Source: Polytrichum commune
Taxonomy: Eukaryota; Streptophyta; Polytrichopsida; Polytrichales; Polytrichaceae
Assembly (NCBI GenBank): GCA_950295325.1
Contig: OX485805.1
Coordinates: forward strand, 51,172,758-51,236,757
DNA: 64,000 bases
Reading direction: 5' to 3'
The notes under the pieces were generated by a model that saw nothing but the letters and a program-made list of their open reading frames with translations, did not search any database and had not been told where the DNA came from. A program made the translations under genes and the position numbers. Positions 44,878-56,758 of this stretch are shown here, piece by piece; position 1 is the first letter of the stretch; the number at the start of each line of letters is the position of its first letter.

Positions 44878-45164
44878 CTCGGGGGGTTCACTCCCTCTTA
44901 TATTTTGCATACACGTGCGTTCGGGACCTATTTATTGGGGGGGGTATTTACCTTGCAGAAAAGATTATAAGGTGATGGTATTTTACATGTAAAAAGCCTG
45001 AAAATATTATATGTGATGGTATTTTACATGTAAACATGTTTCACTATTTTAATATCCCCTATTTTACATGTACATTTTTTATAAAAATTTATCTACAACG
45101 AATATATTGGACCCTATTTTTTATGGCACATTGTTCTACGATTTTCATCAGTGAACCCCCCGAG
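44878..45164. mobile_element. 287-bp TIR element with 8-bp TSD (hAT-like)
   Basis: The ends CTCGGGGGGTTCACT and AGTGAACCCCCCGAG are perfect 15-bp inverted repeats, flanked by perfect 8-bp duplications TGAAACGA (44,870-44,877; 45,165-45,172). The other foldback copy shows the empty site at about 53,225-53,240. Eight-base TSDs suggest hAT, although the tip sequence is unusual. It shares its terminal ~200 bp with the 895-bp element at 47,521 and looks like an internal-deletion derivative. Confidence 0.9.
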
Positions 45165-45284
45165 TGAAACGAAAACCACTAGAAAGTTGTAGAGTACAAG
45201 TAAAAAAATAACATTTGATTTTCCGTTGTAAATTCCGCTGCAGTTTTCATTAAAATGAGAGTATGTTAAGTTGGGAAATCGACT

Positions 45285-46050
45285 CATTTAGGTTGACTCA
45301 ACCTAAATTGACAACATTTTGTCCTCATTTAGGTCAACTCAACCTAAATTGACAACATATTGTCCTCATTTAGGTCGACTCAACCTAAATTGCCTAACAT
45401 GTTGTCCTCATTTAGGTCGACTCAACCTGAATTGACTAACATAATTGTCCTCATTTAGGTCGACTCAACCTAAATTGACAACATAATGTCCTCATTTAGG
45501 TCGGCTCAACCTAAATTGACAAAATATTGTCCTCATTTAGGTTGACTCAACCTAAATTGACAACATAATGTCCTCATTTAGGTCGATTCAACCTAAATTG
45601 ACAAAATATTGTCCTCATTTAGGTCGACTCAACCTAAATTGACAACATAATGTCCTCATTTAGGTCGACTCAACCTAAATTGACAAAATATTGTCCTCAT
45701 TTAGGTCGACTCAACCTAAATTGACAACATAATATCCTCATTTAGGTCGACTCAACCTAAATTGACAAAATATTGTCCTCATTTAGGTCGACTCAACCTA
45801 AATTGACAACATAATGTCCTCATTTAGGTCGACTCAACCTAAATTGACAAAATATTGTCCTCATTTAGGTCGACTCAACCTAAATTGACAACATAATGTC
45901 CTCATTTAGGTCGACTCAACCTAAATTGACAAAATATTGTCCTCATTTAGGTCGACTCAACCTAAATTGACAACATAATGTCCTCATTTAGGTCGACTCA
46001 ACCTAAATTGACAAAATATTGTCCTCATTTAGGTCGACTCAACCTAAACG
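45285..46050. repeat. 41-bp quasi-palindrome array with 82-bp higher-order period
   Basis: About 18-19 units of TCCTCATTTAGGTCGACTCA + ACCTAAATTGACAA..., where TTTAGGT and ACCTAAA are arms around CGACTCA. Units alternate between endings ACAACATAATG and ACAAAATATTG, so the true period over most of the array is 82 bp. The short foldback copy has about five units, so copy number varies between elements. Confidence 0.9.
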
Positions 46051-46206
46051 AGTCGATTTCTCAACTTAACATACTCTCATTGTAATGGAAACTACACGTC
46101 TGAAGTATAATCTAGTATTTATCAACCTAACATGACTTTTAGGTGTCCAAATGGCCAATATTATTTTGAGAAGATCCCACTCTCTCAAAATATTGAATAT
46201 CGTGTT

Positions 46207-47439
46207 ATAAAGTCAATGGCATGTGAGAAGACGATGACCTGTGAGAGGTAATGAAGATCAATTGCAAGATGAAGGCCGATAGCCTAACGCAATGCATAAG
46301 AATGAAGTGCCCATTTAAGGGTAGAGAATCAATGAAGTTGAAAGAAGGGCAATGGCCTTAGGAAGAATGAGTAATGGCACTCACCAAGGTTAATTCAAGG
46401 GAAAGTTAACACCTACATTGGGTAAGAAGGCTAACAATCATGATTTAGACCAAGAGAGGGTAACTTTCATGGAGAGAAACAAGGGCAAAAGAGTATGAGT
46501 ATAGGGAAGAAACACATAGAGCTTGCGATGAACACAAACATTATCAATGGGATTTGAAAGGCCACAGTCAAGTCCTAGATTGGAATATACCCAAGTAAGA
46601 GTGAAAAACATTACCTTGGGTAGGTACAGAGAGAAGAATATAGCCTACTAAGCCTATTCCATCTTGTCAGAGCAAGCAATGAGTCTACATGTAGAGATGA
46701 TGAGGCATAAAATTATTTGGTGGCAAGCTATAGGTTGTCAAAAACATTACCTTGATAGAAAGAAGTCTTTACCACGCTCAAGTAACTTTATAACACAATG
46801 GAAATAATTTGATAAACTAAAATTAAGCTACAACATATGAAAATAGGTTATAGCATATCTTGTTGATGTGTTGCTATTGTATTAACATGTGTGGTTGATT
46901 TTTGAGACAAGTTGCTAGGTCCACCAAAGACGAAGGTGGTGATTATAGTTGTAAAGACTTGCATGATGGCTGCAAATCCATTAAGAGAACTTAACTTTGA
47001 GACTATTGCAAGCATAATTCATGACAATCAAAGACTAATATGCGGTTGCTCCAAAAACATTGCCCGGACATTCCCGGACATTATGAGTCGTTGAATACTT
47101 GCCAAGCTTTTGACCTTCAAGACTAACATAGAGGATGGAATTAGAGAGAAAGAAGTCCACAAACATAGGATAAAACCACACACTGCTAAGAAAGCATCAA
47201 TGTACCATAATAATGTGAATTGAACTTCATCAAAAGAGAATGAAGGAGTAAAAGAAATAGATTGTTGTTAGAATCCTTGATTTAATGTGATATTGATCCT
47301 CATAGACACTAGCTCAGTCTTTCCTAAGACACTGTACCCTAGGTTATTTTCCTTGGGTTAGTTTAAGTGATAGAAAAAACTTAACTACAAAATATGAGAT
47401 ATTCAATAGAAAATCACATTCAAAAACACAATTTAGAAT
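46207..47439. other. Intergenic DNA, nothing recognised
   Basis: No element ends, TSDs or protein domains recognised. The 60-codon frame at 46,912-47,094 shows no motif. Confidence 0.45.
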
Positions 47440-48729
47440 TGCACTTACAATTAGCATATCACCACCCTAGTGCTCGTAACAAAAATGCCAAAATCCCAAC
47501 AACTTGGAGATACCAAAAATCACGGGGAGGTCACTCCCTCTTTAATTAATTCCTACACGTGCGCTCATGACCTATTTATTGGGGGGTTATTTACCTTGCA
47601 GAAAAGATTACAAGGTATGGTATTTTTCAAAATAAAGGTAAATGCTTGTATTTTAATACACCCTATTAGTCATTATAATTTTTTGGGGGGGAATCATTTA
47701 AAAATAACCTATTTGATTTATATTTCTTTTTTTTTCTTACATTCCAAGTAACCAATTTTTTTGAATTTACCCCAATTTTGTTTTCTCGGAGCCCAACTGT
47801 TGTCCCATTTTTTTCTTAAAGCGCATTTTATTTCGTACACCCCATTTTTCTTTGGTTCTGTAAGTGACATTTTTTTTCATGAAGGACAAGGACATTTTTC
47901 TTCTTAAAACCATGAATTGTGAAGTTTAGCCACAATGCTAAACTCACATGAATTAAATCAAAACAATAAACCTAAGGCAAAGGCATGCAACTGAAGCATT
48001 GTCTTAGACTATGAAATAAGTCAAGCAAACCGCCAAAATTTTCCCTCCCGGCACATGGGTAGAGATCATTAACTCCATATAAGAACCATTGGGTCAGTAA
48101 CTTTCAAACAAGCGAGCGTGCGAAGTCATCCATCCAAGCATTTTCAACAAAAAATTGCCTTTTTTCATCCACTAGCACATATTATACCCTAGACCTGCTA
48201 TCCCAAGTAATTGTTTCCATGCTATTTTACATGTACTGAATAGATAAAAGAGGCCATTATATGTGATGGTATTTTACATGTAGATATGTTTCACTATTAT
48301 AAAACCCCCTATATTATATGTACATTTGTTTGCAAAATTTACCTACAATGAATACATTAGACCTTATTTTTTATCGCACGTTGTTTCTATGATTTTCCCC
48401 AATGACCTCCCCGTGCCAAAAATGCCTATTTATGTGGTGATGACAACCACCATGATCAAATCACATGATGTTTGGTCTCAACTTTGTCCATTGTTTTGGT
48501 GTCTTTTTAATCCTTGCATATTTATTTGTGTTGAACTTGCGATGATGGTTTGATAAACTTTTGTGTCACCTTACCCAAGCTTGATGACCAATGGAAAAGA
48601 CAAGTGTGTTCACAACCAACCATGGGTAGACTTGATACCATGTCTTCAAAGAGCATCATGACTGCGATCCAATTCGCTTTAGCGCAATACCCAACCAAAG
48701 CTCTAGTGGACAACTCCATGCACAACATG
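47440..48729 (-). pseudogene. MULE copy 4: transposase core fragment interrupted by a TIR element
   Basis: Minus-strand sequence at 48,728-48,430 matches the transposase core: CAKANW, EHTCLFHWSSSLGKVTQKF and IKPSSQVQHK correspond to the SAQANW...RTCLFHWSASLDKVTQK region of copy 1. The transposase exon end and intron follow at about 47,512-47,440 after the inserted element. It is frame-broken and lacks termini; its left part is cut by insertion of MULE copy 2 at 48,730, so it is older than copy 2. Confidence 0.82.
47521..48415. mobile_element. 895-bp TIR element with 8-bp TSD (hAT-like)
   Basis: The ends CACGGGGAGGTCACT and AATGACCTCCCCGTG are inverted repeats with one mismatch, flanked by perfect 8-bp TSDs CCAAAAAT (47,513-47,520; 48,416-48,423). 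MULE copy 4 sequence continues on both sides. Terminal regions match the 287-bp element at 44,878-45,164 ('TTACCTTGCAGAAAAGATTA', 'TGTGATGGTATTTTACATGT'). No transposase frame is visible, so it is non-autonomous. Confidence 0.9.
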
Positions 48730-48773
48730 GAGAGAAGCTATCTTATGAGCGATGAGCAGTGAGCGGTGAGCGG

Positions 48774-49938
48774 TGTTGTAATGTAAATACGTACACTACA
48801 TAGATGTGTACTTATTTAATATTGCATTGTGATTCTTTGATTTGGAGGAAAGTAAAAGGGAATAGAAATAGATTACCTTTTTGTATACTCTTAGTTTATT
48901 CTTAGTTACTCTTAGTTTACCCTTTTAGTCTTATCTTTTGTTTTATTCTTAGTTACTCTTAGTTTACTTGTTTAGTCTTACTTCTAGTTTTATTCTTAGT
49001 TTACTTTTGGACCAACGGGCGATTAGAAGACCATGTGATGAGGATAAGGAGGGGACTTGGTCTCTCTCATTTTTTGTGGTTATAGAGAAGAGGTTGGTGA
49101 GGAGAAGAGGTTTTTTTGTTGAAACTCATAGGTGTGAATTTATGGGAATTTTGAAATAAAATATGAAGAAGTTGTGTTTCATGGTGTTTTTTTTCTCTAG
49201 AGTGATATCACTTGCTTGATTTGAAGTTAGCAATTAAAATCTGTGCTAGTTTGAGTGGAGGGAGGTCTATTGGCTCTTATAAAGAAGGGCTGAGACTTCG
49301 ACCGACCATAAAAGATGGACATGTCTTTTGTTTGTAACGAAACTTTGAAGAAGTGTAGTATTTATTGTTAGCTTTCCGTGAAGATATCATTCGCTCAATT
49401 TGGCATTCATATGAAGATTTGAAGACTTGAAGACTTCTCAAGATTCAAGTGTATTGTGGTTTGTGGTTCGTTGTCATTTCTATGATTCCTAGCCGGATTT
49501 GGAGGCTAGTCGCATTTTATTTTTCTGCATCGTAAATTTGTTGCGGGTTTTGTGGGAATCCATAAAAACCCCGTTTCAAGTTTGTCACAACGAAGTGGGA
49601 TTGATGACCCACAAGGTTGTTTTCTGTTGTTCCCATTGGTGAGGCACGATTGCTGGTCACAATGGGTTTGAAGGTTTAGGAGCCAATCTTTCGGATGTTA
49701 GCTCGTGTTCTGACGTCCCGTTTTACCCGTCCGAGGCCTGTGGTTTCTTATCACCCTACCCTTACCCTTAACCCATTTAGAGTTGCAACAAGATAGGCCG
49801 ACGGGAAATAGTTTGAAGATTTGAAGAAACTCAAGACCGAGACTCTTGAAGATCAGAAGATTCGACGATCCGACAAACAAATCTAGTTGCAGCCAAAAAC
49901 CCAGTGCTTTCCCAAGGTAGAACCCTCTCTACCCGACA
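48774..49938 (+). mobile_element. Solo LTR G (family 3) inside the terminal repeat of MULE copy 2
   Basis: Sequence from TGTTGTAATG to CTACCCGACA (1,165 bp) interrupts the heptamer array, which reads continuously when it is left out. TGT...ACA ends, a TATAAAGAAGG box at about 49,277 and the flanks GCGG / GCGG (five bases AGCGG if the shared A is counted) fit a solo LTR, plus orientation by the TATA box. The target is itself repetitive, so exact TSD length is ambiguous. No coding sequence. Confidence 0.75.
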
Positions 49939-52324
49939 GCGGTGAGCAGTATGACATGAGCAATGAACAGTAACACATGAGCAGTGAGCATTAACACATA
50001 AACAATGAACGGTAACACATGAGTAATGAATTCAAAATTAATAAAGGTGTACGTGTTTAGGGTTCATGAACTAAATATAGTAGTACATAAATTGAATATT
50101 TTCAATTGTAAAGATTTTAAATGAAGCAAAAAAGAAGGAAACGTATTACCATGGATCATTTGAAATACTTTCAATCCATTGTTAATTTTTATTACAATAA
50201 ACCAAACCAAAACATGTCATTTATTGACATTCAAATATATGTTGCTTAATAGAACACTTGCAATACTACTCACATTCTACAATACTAGCAAATTCAAGTA
50301 GTCGCATGACCTAATTATAGGTATATGTAGATGCATGAATGAACTTGTCACTCTCGTAATCCACCTTGCGCAAAAATCTAAACACATAATAAAGATGTTT
50401 ACAATACACCCATTTTCTTTTATTTCCCAATGCATGAGAGGACATTTTCGTGAAATCCGGGCATGTGCAATGCGGGATGTCGCTAATTGTGACATAGTAT
50501 GTAATATCCTGCTTGGAGACAATGTTGATTATCACTCCAAAGCCCGGATATGGAATGATAGTGACTCCAACCACATAGTAACCTTCCATGAGTCCGGCGC
50601 TCTCCCATTTGTTTTTGTGATCAGCTAGCGGTACTATTGGATTACGACACACTGTCTTCCCAAACCTGAACGTAGGGTGGCCGTCCGGGTTCGGTGGCAT
50701 ACAAAAATGTGAGCGAGGGATGGGGAGAGTTGCGATTGTTGAAAGCCTACGACGAGGGGACAATGCCTCCCTCTGCTGTAGTTGAAATCCAGCATCTTCA
50801 AGTGCCAAAACCTCTTCTTTCGATAGATTGATACTTATCTTCACCGGCTACGTGTTGGGTACTATAGGCCAAACCAATACATATTTCTTCTTATTGCCAC
50901 TCATACAATGCTTGATGTCGTCAGGGACAAACCAAAATTCATACTCCACATTGTTGGGAGAGCGAAATTCTTTCATGAGCCCTTTGTATGTTAGAGCAGG
51001 TGTGCCATGTTTCCCAGTCTTGACTTTGGCATTGCACAAGGTCCCTGTAATGGTCTGTAGTGCCCAACATGTTTGGCTGAGTTGGATGGCAATCTTGCAA
51101 TGTGCCACTTAGAAGCAAGACAATCAGTATCTAATACGAATCTAATATGAGCCACACCATGAATTTTAGAACTCAACGATTCCTCTATGAGTTGACGAGT
51201 TGCTCGGGTGTTGGGACGAGGAATGGAATAGTTCACTTTGTCGGGTCGATGAGAGTCATAATCAACACCCGGTGGTAGGTTGAGTTTGCGTTTGGTGGAA
51301 CCAAAGAGCTCTGACCCTTCCAATGCACAATCTCTAGTGTTAACGTCTTCTGCCCCTAGATAAGACTTCATGGCATCAGCCAACATTTTTGGATCTCCAC
51401 ACCTGGCATCCACTTTGAGTTTCAAGGATGCCGAATCATGACTTTTACCATCAGACCCCCTTTTCAACCATGTCCGGTAATTTGCAATTTACATGAAGGC
51501 ACGGATCATGTCGTCCACTGTAGCTTCATATAAACAAGTCATCTTATTACCAGATTGTTGGAGCTATTTGTTGTGTACAGTCTCTACAAAGTTGCATGTT
51601 GGCATTTCCACACGTTCTTCTATTGTCATATCCTATGAACAACACACAAATATGAGGATAAGAAGAATATAAGATATATATAACAGTGGAAAAAAATTGA
51701 ATGACATTGAATAATGAATTTTGATATGTACTTACAAATAGCATATGAGCACCCCATTGTCAGTAACAAAAGTGCCAAAAACCCAACCACTCTGAAAGGC
51801 CAAGGATGCCTTCTTCCGAGGCAGCTCCGGATGACATCCATCAAGAACGAATCACATGATACTTAGTCTCAGCGTCATCTATTGTTTTTGCATCTTTGTA
51901 ATCCTTGCATATTTGTTTGTGTTGAATGTCGGAACACGGGATCGACAAAAACATCCGGTTAAGCGTTTTTAGTGCTTAATCCAGCTGTCCGGATGATCCG
52001 AGTATCGTTTCAGGGACCCTGTGAAGTGTAAGATGGTCGCTCCTCTCCTTCCCTGCCTGAAAATCAACCACCGGGCGGAATGGCCTTTCCATTTCCAGAT
52101 GAACCACTAAATCTAAGACTTATTCCTACTCCTATCTCTTCAAATCCTACCTCCTCTAGTCCCAATTCCAGTGGTGATGTGGTTCATTTGAGGAAAATGC
52201 TCCGCTATGGCTACGTTCCGGTATTCCCTCACAACCAGTCCGGATCAGCTTCATCCAGCCTGGCAGGTCACACAGAGAATCCGTAACATATGCCCAGAAT
52301 TACAACGACAGATTGATCTAGATC

Positions 52325-53400
52325 TGCTCGGGGTTTATAAATCCGGGATAACTGGGCGACCCGTACCGCTCTTCGAACTACCCCTCCCAGATACTGTGGG
52401 ACCTCATCAAAAGGTCGGATGGCGTAAGTCTGAGTACCCCTGGAGCCCCTTACCCATTCCTAACAGCGGCTATCCCACATAGAAGTTATACAGGCAAACG
52501 AACCAGCAAGGCTTCACTCCCACTACACCTCAGAAGTGATCAACCCGATTTGGAATCCCAACCTATCCGGTTTCTCTCCCTCTTCCGACAGATCCTTCCG
52601 GCTACAAGTGACTAGGGTCCAGTAAATCCGGGATAACTGGGTGACCCATACCGCTTTCCGTACTACCCCTCCCAGATACTGTGGGACCTCATCAGAAGGT
52701 CGGATGGCGTAAGTCCAAGTACCCCTCGAGCCCCTTACCCATTCCTAACAACGGCTATCCCAAATAGAAAACACGATATTCAATATTTTGAAAGAGTGGG
52801 ATCCTCTCAAAACAATATTGGCCATTTGGACACCTAAAAGTCATGTTAGGTTGATAAATACTAGATTATACTTCATACGTGTAGTTTCCATTAAAATGAG
52901 AGTATGTTAAGCTGGGAAATCGACTCGTTTAGGTTGAGTCGACCTAAATGAGGACATTATGTTGTCAATTTAGGTTGAGTCGACCTAAATGAGGACAATT
53001 ATGTTAGTCAGTTTAGGTTGAGCCGACCTAAATGAGGACAACATGTTGGTCAATTTAGGTTGAGTCGACCTAAATGACGACAACATGTTGTCAATTTAGG
53101 TTGAGTCGACCTAAACGAGTCGATTTCCCAGCTTAACATACTCTCATTTTAATGGAAACTACGGCGGAATTTACGGCGGAAAATCAAATGTTATTTTTTT
53201 TACTTGTACTCTACAACTTTCCAGTGGTTTTCATTTCATTCTTGGATTAATAGTTTGTTTTATGTACTCTCAATTCACTGGAAAACTCTCATTTTAATGA
53301 ATATTGTGTTAGAAGTTATACAGGCAAACGGAACAGCGAGGTTTCACCTCCCACTACACCACAAAAGTGGTCCACCCAACCCTGTAGCCGGATCCGATCC
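52325..53400 (+). repeat. Tandem ~290-bp duplication inside LTR F
   Basis: Unit 1 starts near 52,338 and unit 2 near 52,626, both with 'AAATCCGGGATAACTGGG', 'CTACCCCTCCCAGATACTGT', 'CCCCTTACCCATTCCTAACA' and 'AAGTTATACAGGCAAACG'. Unit 2 is split by the foldback element at 52,770-53,310; unit 1 shows the empty site (CATAGAAGTTATAC). Confidence 0.85.
52770..53310 (-). mobile_element. Foldback element, short copy
   Basis: AACACGATATTC...GAATATTGTGTT, 541 bp, flanked by AGAA on both sides (TAGAA if a shared T is counted). It is the reverse-orientation relative of 44,798-46,206, with about five quasi-palindromic units (TTTAGGTTGAGTCGACCTAAA-type, arms TTTAGGT/ACCTAAA) instead of about 19, and lacks the 287-bp TIR insertion. 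Confidence 0.85.
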
Positions 53401-56293
53401 GGGCCTTTCCCTCTCGTGCTATCATGACTTCCTAACTCTCCTATTCTCCCTGATCCTTGGACACACTCCGGACTGCTCATGCATAAACACACCAGGGTTA
53501 TAGAGAATCAGAGTTTTATTGAATTAGAGAGCACAAAACAACACAAAGGGGGAAAAAAAACCCCTTCCCCAACTTCAAAGCCTCCTAAATAGTGGTCTTT
53601 GACCCCAAATTGAAGGGGTGGCGCCGTTGGCCGCTCTACCCTACCCTAACTGAGAATGCCCTGGAATCGACGCGTTTGCGGAAATTATGGATCTCACATC
53701 CTACTTCTACGCTGACACAAAATTTGAATTGCCTAGTCCTAACAAGATCTCCTATTCCTGACTACCCAACTGCCTAACACTACCTACTACCTACTACCTA
53801 AATCAAGTGGTGCGGTGCTTCTTCGTAGTTGTCCCTGCCTTGGACTGGCTGGCTGGCCCATTGATTCCGGACGCTCCTCCATCTGGGGTCATTGTTTATG
53901 GTAACCGCCTTATTCCCGTACAACTGCCATCATTCCGGTTGCTTCGGAGCTGGCAATTATCTAACGGCATTTTTGGTTCGGTTCCGGGTCGGTTAAAGGG
54001 ACCGTTTTAGCCATTTTATTGCGTTTGGTTGGACGCACGAAGAGTTATTTCCTAAAACGGCTAAGATACCCTAAATTCCCTTAACCTAACCAAAACAGAC
54101 TACCTATTCCTACTCTAAAGACCGGTTTGGCTGTTAATCCGGACTTCCGTGCATTTACCGGCTCCCACATTGAAACTGCAAGGATGGTTTGAAATATTTT
54201 TGGGTTACCTTATTCAAGCTCGCAGACCAATGAAAAAGGCATGTACGCTCATGTGCAACCATGGGTAGACTTGGGTCATCACCCCCTTAAATCGCCCCCA
54301 CCGTATTCCAATTAGCTTGAGCACTATCATCCATAAACCCTTTGAAGTTTACGTTTGGAACACCATTTTTTGCCATGACAAAATTTAAATTTTTCCAAAA
54401 GAGAATTTGTGGTGCACCATCTTCAGATTGCATTTCACAACACGCAATGGTCAATACTTTGCAGTATCGGTTGTCGTACACATGGCAAGCCATTGTTGTC
54501 CAATCTTTCAAACGTTTGACATGGTCAAACATAATCCATGAATTCTCCATATCCCCCCCGACTTGCATCTTCTTCACAAGTTCCACACCACTACCTGGAA
54601 GGTCTACAAACATCTTGAAAACAAACACTTTATATTTTGATTGCCCTGGGAACCGACTACCATAGACGAACTTAAAAGCAGAGTGGTCTTTAAGTGCCAT
54701 AATACTATTCATAGTTCCCATTCCACTACGTAAAAAACGCTTTGATCCAGATACAAAGTTACGACAATTTGGGAATACAAGAGTGCTAAATTTGTTCATG
54801 ACCACCTCTAAAGATGAACCAACTAAGTGATGGTTTTCGCCACTAGCGGGAGATTTGAGAAGATAATCGGCTAGAAATCGTTTGTTCGTTGCCATAACTA
54901 TGGTTGATTTTTTTGTTGTGGGTGTTTTTAATACTTCATTTGCATCGCATTGGTATGCCATGTCCAATTATTCACGGCATATGTCATTGGCCACATGATG
55001 ATCATATACACCAAAATGAATGTAAGCCCTGGACATTCCAATAGATGTGGAGTGGATGTATATTATTCGAGCATGACACAAAATAATGCATACAGGTGTG
55101 GAACGACATACCTTACACTCAATATAGATCTAGTAGGGGGAACATTACCCACAACAAATGGTAGAGGAGTTGAATGAGCCCATTTACTGTTGTTCCGGAG
55201 ACCCCCATTGCGATGCATGTAATCACAATAGTCATTAGCACATTGGAGATGACCTACACAAGTGGACTGCCGGAAGGACAATCCAAAATCATTTTGGATA
55301 TTCGTGGTTTTGGTGGTGCACAAAGGATGATCTTCGCACATCTTGTCCATGCCGTCCATTAAGCGGCCATACGTGCTTGAAACTCTAATTGCCAAAGAGG
55401 GAAAGAAAAACAAAACGTTGTCATTTAAAGAAGATGGTAAGTATTTGACATCATAAACATCTATATTGTCAAAACCAATGGATGCGAGATCTGACTTTGA
55501 TTTTTTTCTTGACGTTGTAAGCTTCAAGGCATCAACGATAGTCAACCTTATAGATGAAGGTGAAAGGTGTAGTAGAGGACGTTGAGAATGTGAGATGCGA
55601 AGAACCAACCTACTATATATAGGACCGCATGGAGATTTGGCTACACGTATAGGAAGTTGTAAATGAGTGGAATGAACACTTTTAAATGAAAACGACGATG
55701 TGTTTGAAAGATCAACAGATGCACAAATGTCATCTTCTAAATCTGATAGCACAAACACACTGTCATTAGTGGGTTCTAATTTAACAGGTGCGACAGAGGA
55801 AATTTGAACTGTGAATGTACCGGATTCGTTTGTCAATATGACAGTTGAAGGTTGCATCTAAGAGTCAGAAAGACCTATCATCTAAAATGAACTAGATCCT
55901 AAAATTCACATAAAACCAACCTTAGTTTTGTTTTTTTTCAACCAAAATCGTTTCATACACCTCTCCATCTGTAGAGTACATCTCCTGCTCTAAATACATG
56001 GTTCCTATCTAGACGTTGAATCTCAAACTAAATAGATCCTCCAAGACATCCACATGACCATTATCTTGAAGTGGGAAAATGAAGGGAACAAAAGATCCGT
56101 GAGCTGTAATGGGAGCCATGGAGAACAAGAAATAGATGAACAACACATCACAATAATATTAGATCAATGTTGTTTTTGTATTGAGTGATGTACAATATAA
56201 TAATGAATGGAAATAAAAACATGTGATACCATAGCATCTAATAATACAGAAGGAGACAAATCATAATAGTAGTTAGAGAATATTTGCAAGCAA

Positions 56294-56410
56294 AGCATAG
56301 GATCCTAAAACAAATCCTAAGAAATATCTCCATTGGAAACTAAGCCATAGGAAATTCGAACCCACAAAGGAGTTGTGTAATATAAGATTACCATATGGGA
56401 GAAATGTGGG
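56294..56410 (-). mobile_element. Possible SINE-like insert upstream of the copy 2 transposase
   Basis: Absent from the matching promoter region of copy 1. Read on the minus strand it has TGGTAATCTTATATTACACA followed by GTGGGTTCGAATTTCC, an acceptable B box. The A box and target duplication are unclear, so the class is tentative. Confidence 0.3.
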
Positions 56411-56758
56411 TACGGATATCATGGAGAAGTCGACGTCAAATAATAAACAAGTTGGCAGAGTTTTAAAATGTGACTATGTAGGCTAGATGTAGATGTAGGA
56501 ACAATTAAATATGGCTGGAAAAGTAAATAATTGGCCATTATTAAAAGAACAAAATGGATGTGCAAGGTTGGGATATCAGAGAAATTTGGCAAATATAATA
56601 AAAAATAAAATAAAATAAAATATGTATTGAAATAACTCGGTCATTGGATGCCAATTGCAACACGGATGATTGTAATATGCGCCATGTTTATATAAATTAT
56701 AAACACTAGAAGAATGTATGAAAGTGGAGTCATAGAGGACATATCATAGACACCAATG

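Larger units (their letters stand above)
44798..46206 (+). mobile_element. Foldback-type element with quasi-palindromic array (long copy)
   Basis: The ends AACACAATATTC and GAATATCGTGTT are inverted repeats (one mismatch). Inside them a second inverted pair (TGAGAGTATGTTAAGTTGG / CTCAACTTAACATACTCTCA) encloses the array, so the whole can fold back. A shorter copy in reverse orientation lies at 52,770-53,310. The flanking duplication is short and ambiguous here (TAT/ATA) but AGAA in the other copy. A 287-bp TIR element is inserted at 44,878. No coding capacity; it may be a non-autonomous transposon of unknown superfamily. Confidence 0.75.
51927..54169. mobile_element. Solo LTR-like insertion F (family 2) in the transposase core of MULE copy 2
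   Basis: TGTCGGAACACGGG...CCGGCTCCCACA, 2,243 bp including a nested 541-bp foldback element. Perfect 5-bp TSD TTGAA at 51,922-51,926 and 54,170-54,174. Removing it restores 'GTGTTGAAACTGCAAGG', equal to the transposase sequence in copy 1. Internally a ~290-bp segment ('AAATCCGGGATAACTGGG' to 'CACTACACC') is duplicated in tandem, and the foldback element sits in the second copy. No gag or pol is visible; small frames have no domains. Confidence 0.9.
50277..56119 (-). pseudogene. MULE transposase with SWIM finger (copy 2), disabled and split by an LTR
   Basis: Start ATGGCTCCC at 56,119 matches copy 1. Segments: N-terminal part to about 55,063 with VKLEP and VFVLSDLEDD; DDE part at 54,967-54,287 (MENSWIMFDHVKRLKDW, NFKGFMDDSAQANW); intron at about 51,640-51,740; C-terminal part at 51,467-50,277 including the SWIM core HCTCPDFTKMSSHAL..VYCKH. 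Frames break near 55,060, 54,287 and 51,090, and TGG to TAG occurs at about 50,849. A 2.24-kb insertion (51,927-54,169) splits the core. It keeps the residues lost in copy 1, so the two copies together define the ancestral reading. Confidence 0.87.
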
